Origin: Streptomyces sp. ISL-10
GTDB lineage: Bacteria; Actinomycetota; Actinomycetes; Streptomycetales; Streptomycetaceae
DNA: 64,000 nt
Assembly (NCBI RefSeq): GCF_018614575.1
Contig: NZ_JAGGOJ010000008.1
Span: 248,001-312,000, forward strand
Reading direction: 5' to 3'
The notes below the pieces were generated by a model. The model saw nothing but the letters and a program-made list of their open reading frames with translations. It had not been told where the DNA came from and did no database searches. Numbering within the stretch: the stretch's first letter is position 1; every line of letters begins with the position of its first letter. Positions 54,907 to 64,000 of the stretch are shown here, piece by piece. A program made the position numbers and the translations under genes.

Positions 54907-55790
54907 GTGTGGGTTCCCGGTTCCGGTGTGACTGCTCGGGCGACCGCGGCGCAGTCCTCGTCACCGAACCCCTGCTCGGTGGCGCGGGCGTGGGTCTCCG
55001 CGGCTGCGGCGGTGAGCGGAAGGCGCAGGCCTGCCGCCGCCGCCTGCTCCGTAGCGAGCATGAGGTCCTTCGCCATCAGGCGCAGCCGGAAGTCCGGCTC
55101 GTCGAAACGTCCGGCGGCCAGGCGCCGCGACTTGAACGCCATGACCGGCGAGGCGAAGCCGCTGCCCGCGATCGTTGTGAGCACGAGCTGCTGGTCGAGG
55201 CCGGAGACGGCTGCCAGTTCGGCTGCCTCGGCCATGGCCTGCACCTCTATCCCCATGAGGAGATTGAGGAGCAGCTTCATCCGCATGCCGGAACCGAGTG
55301 CGCCCAGATGGACGACCTCCTTGCCCAGCATCTCCAGCAGCGGTCGGCCGGCGGTGAAGACGCGCTCCTCGCCGCCGACGAACAGCCGCAGTTCGCCGTC
55401 GCGGGCGTGGTCGCGATTGCCGAGCATGCCGACGTCCATGACGGAGGGTACGTCCCCAGCGAGACGGACGACCTCCTCGGGGGCGACGGTGCTGGCGCAG
55501 ATCAGGGCGCCGGGGTAGGTCCCTCTGGCCAGGACGCCGTCCGGGCCGCGCAGCACGGCATCGAGGGCTTCGGCGTCGGCGACTGTACAGATGGCGGCGC
55601 TCGTGCCCTCGACGGCTTCGCTCGGGCAGTCGGCGGCGACGGCGCCGGCCCTGGCGAGCGGCTCGGTCCGCTCCGCGGTGCGGTTCCAGACCCGCACCCG
55701 TATGCCTTGCGCGATGAGGCGCGTGGCCAGGCCGGTGCCCATCGTGCCGAGACCGAGGACGGCGACGGGGCCCTGGGCGGTGCGCGTCAT
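54903..55790 (-). CDS. beta-hydroxyacid dehydrogenase-like NAD(P)-dependent oxidoreductase
   Basis: A 295-residue protein with the Rossmann motif VLGLGTMGTGLATRLIAQG and the catalytic Lys in GALGSGMRMKLLLNLLMG (KxxxN). The substrate loop, normally a DAPVSGG-type motif, is VMDVGMLGNRDHARDG, so the substrate likely differs from hydroxyisobutyrate. The Lys argues against the imine reductase subgroup. It overlaps both the ABM and amidohydrolase genes by four bases. ATG at 55790. Confidence 0.85.
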   Translation of the reverse strand: MTRTAQGPVAVLGLGTMGTGLATRLIAQGIRVRVWNRTAERTEPLARAGAVAADCPSEAVEGTSAAICTVADAEALDAVLRGPDGVLARGTYPGALICASTVAPEEVVRLAGDVPSVMDVGMLGNRDHARDGELRLFVGGEERVFTAGRPLLEMLGKEVVHLGALGSGMRMKLLLNLLMGIEVQAMAEAAELAAVSGLDQQLVLTTIAGSGFASPVMAFKSRRLAAGRFDEPDFRLRLMAKDLMLATEQAAAAGLRLPLTAAAAETHARATEQGFGDEDCAAVARAVTPEPGTHT

Positions 55791-56125
55791 GACTTCTCCT
55801 CCACGGTCTCCTTGACGACCCGGAATCGCAGCGACTGCGTCGAGTCGACCCACTTGCGGAGCGGAGCCACCAGTGCTCGATGGTCCTCACTCTGCTGCCA
55901 GGCGAAGAAGTGTTCGGGCGTCTCCCATTCGCTGGTGATCACCCACAGACGGGAGTCGTCCACCGGTTCCCCCAGCCTTTCGACGAGGTGTCCGGGGGTA
56001 CGGGCGACGGATTTCCGCATCTGCTCGTACATCTCCAGGAATCCCTGCTCGCCGCCCTCGATCACACGAACCGCGAAAACCACCGACAGCTTTTCGGCCG
56101 TTCGGCCGTTCTGCACAGTGCCCAT
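55787..56125 (-). CDS. ABM-domain (antibiotic biosynthesis monooxygenase-type) protein
   Basis: A 112-residue ferredoxin-like ABM protein: VVFAVRVIEGGEQGFLEMYE, VITSEWETPEHFFAWQQSED and FRVVKETVEEKS at the end. Such proteins are cofactor-independent oxygenases, cyclases or quinol-oxidising enzymes. It is the first gene of the operon that continues through the dehydrogenase, amidohydrolase and P450, with an ATGA overlap to the dehydrogenase. The presumed promoter lies at 56126-56270. Confidence 0.88.
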   Translation of the reverse strand: MGTVQNGRTAEKLSVVFAVRVIEGGEQGFLEMYEQMRKSVARTPGHLVERLGEPVDDSRLWVITSEWETPEHFFAWQQSEDHRALVAPLRKWVDSTQSLRFRVVKETVEEKS

Positions 56126-56499
56126 GTCTCCTCCTCATGGTGAGATCCAGCAGGACACGCTTTCCAAGGACTCATGGCCTCCGGGGCGGCGCAACTCCCC
56201 TGCGCGCGCCGCCCAGTGGGGAGAAGGGCTTTGCTCCGCTTTTTAGCCCGTCCGGGTGACTCCGGAAGGGGCACCTCGCCGGGGCTGATTTGAGCACGTC
56301 GCCGGGGCTGATTCGAGCGCCTCGCCCAAAACGCGCCTACGAATGCAGGAACGGCAAACGGACGCTTTCTCTCGAATGCGGAACACAGGCGCATGGGCCG
56401 GCGGTCCGGCGGCCTGCGCCTCTCGCGAAGAGACCCGCTGCGCCATCCGCCGATGACCCACTGGCCGACGTGAGCGCGCTCAGGCCCGGCACACAGCTC
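56126..56499. other. promoter region of the ABM operon, otherwise empty
   Basis: No gene. It includes a 23-base direct repeat and the presumed promoter of the four-gene operon. Confidence 0.4.
56274..56319. repeat. two-copy 23-bp tandem repeat
   Basis: CGCCGGGGCTGATT(T/C)GAGC is repeated with a 23-base period. The two copies are adjacent and lie about 150-195 bases upstream of the ABM gene, so they might be regulator sites. Confidence 0.75.
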
Positions 56500-56530
56500 G
56501 GCCCACCGCGCGGCTACCGCGCGGTGGGCC
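56500..56530 (-). terminator. hairpin terminator of the acyl-CoA dehydrogenase-like gene
   Basis: A perfect 14-bp stem, GGCCCACCGCGCGG (56500-56513) with 56517-56530, and a 3-base loop. It lies 70 bases past the stop at 56601. Confidence 0.8.
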
Positions 56531-56600
56531 ATGGCCAGGTGGGGACGTGCTCCCAGAAGGGCCGTCGCCTGTGATGCCGACGGCCCTCGTGGCTGCTTTG

Positions 56601-58319
56601 TTACGGCGCCATCTCGTACGCTCCGGACAGTGCCTCGACACGCTCCCAGACGCGCGCCGAACGCGCTTCGTCCACCACGGGGCGCCGGACCGCGCCGAGT
56701 GCCCAATGCTGCTGTTGCGCGGTGGCGGAGTCCTTGCCGTGCAGTTCGACGGCGTGCGCCGAGAAGTCGCGTACGAGGACGGAGAACAGTTCGTCGAGCA
56801 CGTCTTCGTCCAAGCCCGTCAGGCGGGCCTGCTCCAGAATCAGCTGTCCGTGCACCACCAGCGCGAACAGCTGGCCGACGGAGAGAAGGAGATCGAGATC
56901 GCGGCTCTGCTCCTCGTCAGGGGCGGCGGTGGTGACGAAATCGCACAGGAGGTCGGCCTGTTCGCGGAAGCGGGCGACATTGGGCACCTCCGCGTACGCG
57001 TCATAGGCGGTGCGCCAGTCGTGGAAGCGCACGGAACCAAGGCCGCGGGCCGGTCCCTGCCGGAAGAGGAACGTGTCGTCGGCCGCGTCGAGGCGGGTCG
57101 GTACAGGCGCGTACTCGGCCGGGTCCAGCAGGTGGTTGCGCATGAACTTGAGGATCAGCGCGAGGTTCACGTGGACCGTGCCCTCGAGCTTGGGCAGCCC
57201 TCGGATCTCGACGGCGGCCTGGGCGAAGTAGGTGTCCTTCTCGAAGCCCTTGGCGGCGATGACGTCCCACAGGAGGTCGATGACCTTCTCGCCCTCCGTG
57301 GTCACCTTCATCTTCGTCATCGGGTTGAACAGCAGGTAGCGGCGGTCGTCGGGGCCGGCCGAGCGGAAGTAGTCGACGGCGCGGTCGCTGAACAGCTTCA
57401 TCCCGACGAGTCGCACGTACGCGTCGGCCAGTTCGCGGCGAACATGCGGGAAGGCGGTGACGGGGCGTCCGTAGAGGATGCGGTTGTGCGCGTGGGTGAC
57501 GGCCTCGTACATCGCGTGCTCGCAGATGCCGATCGAGGCGGTGCAGAGATTGAACTTGCCGACGTTGACGGTGTTGAGGGCGGCGTCGAAGGCGGCGCGG
57601 CCGGTGTGCAGGACGTCGTCGGGACCGACCGGGTAGTCATCGAGGCGGAACTCGCTGACGTACTTGGAGGAGTCGACGACGTTCTTCACGAGGTGGTACG
57701 CGGGGTGGCGGCTGTCGGCGGCGAAGAAGACGTAGCCGTCCGGGCCCTCGATGTCGGTGCGGCGGCCGAAGACGGAGACGAGTCCGGCAGCGTTGCCATT
57801 GCCGATGTAGTACTTGGAACCACTGGCCCGGAAGCCACCGTCGCCGTCGGGTTCCAGCAGCATGTCGGTGGAGTAGATGTCGGCGCCGTGGCTCTTCTCG
57901 GACAGTCCGAAGGCGAACACCTCGCCCTGGGAGAGAAGCTCCGCCGCGCGGGTACGGGCGGCAAAGTTGTCGCTCTGCCAGACCGGGCCGAGACCGAGGA
58001 TGGTCACCTGCCACGCGTACCAGTAGTCCAGGCCGTAGAACCCGAAGATCTCGTTGAGTGCGGCGATCCGGGCGGTGTCCCAGCGCTGATCCTCCCGTCC
58101 GGCGGCGGAGGACGGGGTGAGGAAGGTGGCGAACAGCCCTTCCTTGGCGGCGAAGTCGAGGAAATCGCCCAGCCAGGCGCGGCTGCGGTAGTCCTCGATC
58201 AGCCGGCGCTTGCCGCGGTCCTCGAACCATTCCACCGTGGCACGCAGGAGCCTGCGGGTCGCGGGGTCGAAGTGCGCCGGGTCGTAGGTGCGCGGATTGA
58301 ACAGCAGCGGGTCGGCCAT
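56601..58319 (-). CDS. acyl-CoA dehydrogenase/oxidase family protein
   Basis: A 572-residue protein of the acyl-CoA oxidase-like branch. The flavin and substrate region shows FAFGLSEKSHGADIYSTDML, then ASGSKYYIGNGNAAGLVSVF. Later come KFNLCTASIGICEHAMYEAV, YGRPVTAFPHVRRELADAY and a helical C-terminus. It is larger than ordinary acyl-CoA dehydrogenases (about 380 residues), with an extra C-terminal domain. It probably oxidises an acyl-thioester using FAD. A PadR gene lies immediately upstream with a 65-base gap, probably co-transcribed or regulating it. Confidence 0.85.
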   Translation of the reverse strand: MADPLLFNPRTYDPAHFDPATRRLLRATVEWFEDRGKRRLIEDYRSRAWLGDFLDFAAKEGLFATFLTPSSAAGREDQRWDTARIAALNEIFGFYGLDYWYAWQVTILGLGPVWQSDNFAARTRAAELLSQGEVFAFGLSEKSHGADIYSTDMLLEPDGDGGFRASGSKYYIGNGNAAGLVSVFGRRTDIEGPDGYVFFAADSRHPAYHLVKNVVDSSKYVSEFRLDDYPVGPDDVLHTGRAAFDAALNTVNVGKFNLCTASIGICEHAMYEAVTHAHNRILYGRPVTAFPHVRRELADAYVRLVGMKLFSDRAVDYFRSAGPDDRRYLLFNPMTKMKVTTEGEKVIDLLWDVIAAKGFEKDTYFAQAAVEIRGLPKLEGTVHVNLALILKFMRNHLLDPAEYAPVPTRLDAADDTFLFRQGPARGLGSVRFHDWRTAYDAYAEVPNVARFREQADLLCDFVTTAAPDEEQSRDLDLLLSVGQLFALVVHGQLILEQARLTGLDEDVLDELFSVLVRDFSAHAVELHGKDSATAQQQHWALGAVRRPVVDEARSARVWERVEALSGAYEMAP

Positions 58320-58384
58320 GAAGGTTCGCCTTTCCGGGGGATTGAGAGGTGAAAGGTGCAGTCTGCGGGTGGAGAGGTGGGCGT

Positions 58385-58951
58385 TCAGGCCCGCGGGAGG
58401 GATGCGCCGAGCCTGTGGAGGGTGGCGAGGACGTCGTCGAGCCAGGCGATCGTCATCCGCTCGTACGCGATGCCGCCGCGCAGCACGACATGCTGCAGTT
58501 CCTGACCGGCGTCGGGCCGGGCAGGGGCATCGGGACCGGTGAAGTCCCGCGATTCACCGGCGAGATAGTGCGCGAGGCGGTCGCTGTGCACCTGCCGATG
58601 CCGCTCGACCTCGCGGAGCAGGGCGGCCGGGTCGTCGAAGGCCGCGCCGCGGATCTTCACGGCCAGGTCGTGACGGAGGCTCTCCGGTTCGATCGGCTCG
58701 TGCAGCCACTGGGAGAGTGCGGCGCGGCCGAGGCCGGCGACGGAGTACTCCTTCTTGTCCGGCCGGCCCTGCTGCGGCACCTCGCGGAGATCGAGCAGGC
58801 CGTCGCTCTCCATGCGCTTGAGAACGCGATAGATCTGCTGATGGGTGGCGGTCCAGAAGTATCCGATGGACCGGTCGAACCTCCGGGCCAGCTCATAGCC
58901 GGAGCCCGGCCGCTCCAGCAGAGAGACGAGGATCGCGTGTTCGAGCGCCAT
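58385..58951 (-). CDS. PadR family transcriptional regulator
   Basis: A 188-residue PadR-type repressor. The winged helix reads LEHAILVSLLERPGSGYELA, then YRVLKRMESDGLLDLREVPQ and the wing GRPDKKEYSV. The C-terminal helices mediate dimerisation. A strong palindrome lies 13 bases upstream of the ATG, suggesting autoregulation. It precedes the acyl-CoA dehydrogenase-like gene on the same strand and could control it. The effector is unknown. Confidence 0.92.
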   Translation of the reverse strand: MALEHAILVSLLERPGSGYELARRFDRSIGYFWTATHQQIYRVLKRMESDGLLDLREVPQQGRPDKKEYSVAGLGRAALSQWLHEPIEPESLRHDLAVKIRGAAFDDPAALLREVERHRQVHSDRLAHYLAGESRDFTGPDAPARPDAGQELQHVVLRGGIAYERMTIAWLDDVLATLHRLGASLPRA

Positions 58952-58963
58952 GCCGCAATCGTT

Positions 58964-58983
58964 CTATGCAACTCGTTGCATAG
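58964..58983 (-). promoter_or_regulatory. palindromic operator upstream of PadR gene
   Basis: CTATGCAAC and GTTGCATAG are separated by TC. The 9-bp arms resemble the ATGCAA-type sites bound by PadR proteins. It sits directly upstream of the padR start. Confidence 0.75.
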
Positions 58984-59536
58984 ACAAGGGGTCGTGCCCG
59001 GGTGAGACGCGGCTCACTCGGAGCAGCCGGCCCAGCTGTCGCGGCACATAGGGGGATAGCTCTGCGCCGTGAGCGCGAGGCAGCCGGCGAAGCCGGCCGC
59101 CGGCCTTCGACTGCGCCGCCCACCGACCGCGCAGCACGGTCGAACGCCGCATCGACAAGATCACGCAATAGCGCGGCAGGGGGCTCGCCCCGGACCCACA
59201 GCAGAGCGATCCTCGCGATCGGCCCCGGAGGCTGTCCACCGCCGATCCTCGGTCACTGCCGCTTGATCGTCTTTTGGGTCTCGGCACTCGACCAATGGGC
59301 GACAGGAACGATTCGCCGCGGCTCGGCACCGCCTCAAAGGATGCCGCATGCTCTTCTTACCAGTTCAAGGGCGCTATGTCGTCGGCATACAGAGGCTGTC
59401 GTTATTTCAGGTGAAGCCCGACGTCATCATGCGGCTCGGGCGATGGGTCGTTCTACCCTCTTATCGCACTCGAGCAGTTCCGGACATTTGTGTCCTCCCC
59501 CTTTTTCAACTTTCATCACCGAACCGAGGGGTTCGC
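58984..59536. other. long intergenic region before the GGDEF gene
   Basis: No gene is recognised. It holds the divergent promoters of PadR and GGDEF genes. A 63-codon open extension in frame with the GGDEF protein lacks homology-like composition, so I exclude it from that gene. Confidence 0.45.
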
Positions 59537-61420
59537 ATGCTGCATATGGCAGGGGTGGGCAAGGCCCTGTGCGTGGGCTCTGCGGCCGCCGTGGCCGTGG
59601 GAGGGGGTACGGCGGCTGCGTTCCTTGGGGCCGGCATAGGGGTGCCGGCTGCACACGGGCTCGCTGCTGTTTCCCTCCTTGCACGTGCACGAACGGTCTC
59701 CGGCAGGGTGCGTCTTCGCCTGCTGCTGCTTGCCGTTTCGGTGGCAGCAGGCGGTCTTCACCACCTGTTGACAGGCCAGCTTCTTTCAGGGACCGGCCGC
59801 TCTGGTGGTGTCCTGCGCCTCGTGGTGCAACTGCTGACGGTCACCGGCATCACCACGTGTCTGGCGCTGGGTGTGACCGGATTGGTGGTGGCTGCCGCGG
59901 ACAGCGGCACACCGCTGATCTGGTTACGCCGGCTCCTGGACAGCTGGATGATCGCAGCGTCGCTGCTCACGCTGTGCTGGGTGCTTCTGTTGCATCGCGC
60001 TGATCAAGGCGGCGACATGTTCGGATCCTTGGAGGATCTCGCACGGGTGGTCACGGACATCCTTGTACTGGGCCTTCTGATCGCTTTGCATTTCTGCCTC
60101 AAACCCGGGGAGCGCACAGCAGTCATCACGGCGGCCATTGCCCTCGTCATCCTGACGGCGAGCGACATGATGCGCATCCTCTTGCCGGTGCCGGGCATCT
60201 GGGGCGGGATTCCTCTCGCCGCGATCTGCTCGATCACCGGATTGTTCCTCGTCACCGCCACGCCGTGGATGCCTGGCGGCGCCACCGCCATAGGAGTCGA
60301 CAAGCGGGAGATGCCTGTCGTCGCCGTAGTGGCGGCCTTCGTGCCTGTGGTCGTCTGCGCCCTCGTCATGGCGGCCCACACTCTTGCCGGTGGCCGTACC
60401 GACGTGGTGACAGTGGTGCTGGCGGGTTCTGTGCTTCTTGGACTCGGTGCCCGACAAGGCATCGCTCACGCCGACCATCTGCGTATCACACGAGAGGCCG
60501 CCGCCCGTGAGGCCCATTACCGGACAATGGTCGACGGCTCGTGCGACGTGATCACCATCGTCAGCCTGGATGGTCGCGTCCTCTACGTCAGCCCGGCCGC
60601 CCGCGATGTTTTCGGGTACCACCCCCAGGATCTGGTAGGTGCCCGCCTTCCCCTGTACTGCCATCCCGAGGACCGGGCACCGCTGATGCAGGCCGTGGAG
60701 ATCCTCCGGCAGGAGGCCGAGTCCGGCATCCGCGGCCCCGGCCGCTGTGTGTCCTGCCGGGTGCGGGCATCCGACGGGCAGTGGCGCCACGTCGAATCCA
60801 TGATCAGCCACCACGCCAACGGACTGATCTTCAACAGCCGCGACGTGACCGAACGGATCGCCCTGCAGGCACAGCTGGAACACCTCGCCTTCCACGACGG
60901 TTTGACCGGCCTGCCCAACCGCGCACTGTTCAGTGACAGAGTCACCCACGCGCTGCAGAAGCGGACCGTCGCTACGGCCCCGCCCGCGGTGCTCTACGTG
61001 GACCTGGACGGCTTCAAAGCCGTCAACGACTCGGCCGGACACGCGACAGGCGACGCTCTGCTCTTCCAGGCTGCCCGCAGACTCCAGTCATCTGTACGAG
61101 CCGCAGACACCGTCGCCCGTCTCGGCGGCGACGAGTTCGCCGCGCTCCTGGAAACAAACGCCGGAACATGTCCTTCCCACACCAGGGAAGTAGCGGAGCG
61201 GATCTTATCCGCACTGTCGAAGCCGTACCGCCTCGGTGACGTCGATGCGGTGGTCTCGGCTTCCATGGGCATCGCGGTAGCCACTCCAGGGATCACACCA
61301 GAGCAACTCCTGCACCACGCAGACCTCGCGATGTACGAGGCCAAAGCCGCAGGAAAAGGCTGCATCCGCACGTACCGGCCGCAGCCGGAGACCATCTGGA
61401 GCACCACGCTGCACCGCTGA
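59537..61420 (+). CDS. membrane PAS-GGDEF diguanylate cyclase
   Basis: A 627-residue protein. The N-terminal half has about nine hydrophobic segments. A PAS domain (AHYRTMVDGSCDVITIVSLD, HPQDLVGARLPLYCHPEDRA) spans about residues 325-440. The C-terminal GGDEF domain has HDGLTGLPNRALFSD, LYVDLDGFKAVND and an intact RLGGDEFAALLE near residue 530. There is no EAL domain. It probably makes cyclic di-GMP in response to a membrane or small-molecule cue. ATG at 59537 follows GAGGGG by 6 bases. In streptomycetes this messenger controls development. Confidence 0.9.
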   Translation: MLHMAGVGKALCVGSAAAVAVGGGTAAAFLGAGIGVPAAHGLAAVSLLARARTVSGRVRLRLLLLAVSVAAGGLHHLLTGQLLSGTGRSGGVLRLVVQLLTVTGITTCLALGVTGLVVAAADSGTPLIWLRRLLDSWMIAASLLTLCWVLLLHRADQGGDMFGSLEDLARVVTDILVLGLLIALHFCLKPGERTAVITAAIALVILTASDMMRILLPVPGIWGGIPLAAICSITGLFLVTATPWMPGGATAIGVDKREMPVVAVVAAFVPVVVCALVMAAHTLAGGRTDVVTVVLAGSVLLGLGARQGIAHADHLRITREAAAREAHYRTMVDGSCDVITIVSLDGRVLYVSPAARDVFGYHPQDLVGARLPLYCHPEDRAPLMQAVEILRQEAESGIRGPGRCVSCRVRASDGQWRHVESMISHHANGLIFNSRDVTERIALQAQLEHLAFHDGLTGLPNRALFSDRVTHALQKRTVATAPPAVLYVDLDGFKAVNDSAGHATGDALLFQAARRLQSSVRAADTVARLGGDEFAALLETNAGTCPSHTREVAERILSALSKPYRLGDVDAVVSASMGIAVATPGITPEQLLHHADLAMYEAKAAGKGCIRTYRPQPETIWSTTLHR

Positions 61421-61535
61421 ACTCGCGCGCCGGTTGACTGCGCCCAGGCCCTGGCGGTGGTTGCTGCGGGGGACGTGACGTGGCGGGCTGACCGTGGGCG
61501 CAGCTCGTCACCGCCCCTTGACGGATCCCGGGAAC

Positions 61536-61568
61536 GTCCCGGCCGGCCGATGAGCGGCCGACCGGGAC
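61536..61568. terminator. hairpin terminator between GGDEF and katG genes
   Basis: GTCCCGGCCGGCCG pairs with CGGCCGACCGGGAC apart from one C-A mismatch. The two genes converge here, so it can serve both. Confidence 0.75.
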
Positions 61569-61575
61569 ATCGGAC

Positions 61576-64000
<2,425 letters not shown>

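Noticed and set aside
59348..59536. 63-codon extension of the GGDEF protein
   Set aside because: No ribosome site and unlike a protein terminus; ATG at 59537 has GAGGGG.

Overview
The window is very GC-rich, has strong third-position G/C bias and carries families typical of Streptomyces: a complete actinomycete-type gas vesicle cluster, a LAL regulator, DUF6766, DUF2267, MpaB, an RsbW-like ATP-binding protein and aa3-type CtaD. I read it as chromosomal sequence from a Streptomyces or close relative. It looks like accessory, stress-related territory rather than core genome. I saw no tRNA, rRNA, insertion sequence, CRISPR array or replication origin.

Layout. 1-8.3 kb: broken methyltransferase, LAL/LuxR regulator (844-3672), SDR oxidoreductase, small serine hydrolase, Cys-containing small protein and MFS exporter. 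8.6-12.9 kb: a divergent three-gene module made of a 3-TM protein, a Cys-rich small protein and a 1069-residue TPR/CHAT protease-like protein. 12.9-15.5 kb: PEBP-like protein, P-loop kinase, lipoprotein, 27-residue membrane peptide and DUF6766 protein. 16.1-21.3 kb: a 1503-residue CtpI-like P-type ATPase divergent from a Lys-rich protein. 21.4-27.0 kb: gvpO-A-F-G-Y-Z-J-L-S-K, tightly packed with mostly overlapping ends. 27.0-31.5 kb: frameshifted ArsR-type regulator with DoxX-like protein, SulP transporter with MerR regulator and a perfect 24-bp palindrome. 31.6-36.4 kb: phosphoketolase flanked by decayed genes. 37-39.1 kb: stand-alone CtaD plus a small membrane-anchored partner. 39.7-44.8 kb: small conserved genes, DM13 protein, gene remnants, J-domain protein and MpaB oxygenase. 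44.9-50.3 kb: two-domain GNAT protein, an APH-family kinase gene disrupted by an expanded heptanucleotide tract, RsbW-like protein, secreted protein, DUF2267 and truncated VWA gene. 50.4-59 kb: multicopper oxidase, a four-gene ABM/dehydrogenase/amidohydrolase/P450 operon with every junction overlapping, acyl-CoA oxidase-like protein and PadR regulator. 59.5-64 kb: membrane PAS-GGDEF protein, KatG and a possible fur remnant.

How it works together. Several units concern stress and surface biology: catalase-peroxidase, stress-type anti-sigma-like ATPase, gas vesicles, terminal oxidase subunit and copper oxidase. The most system-like unexplained units are the CHAT module and the four-gene oxidative operon. 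A striking feature is the number of genes broken by single-base indels, several next to short G/C runs, while all long genes are intact. This could be gene decay, read error or both. All names are from reading sequence alone, with no database search.
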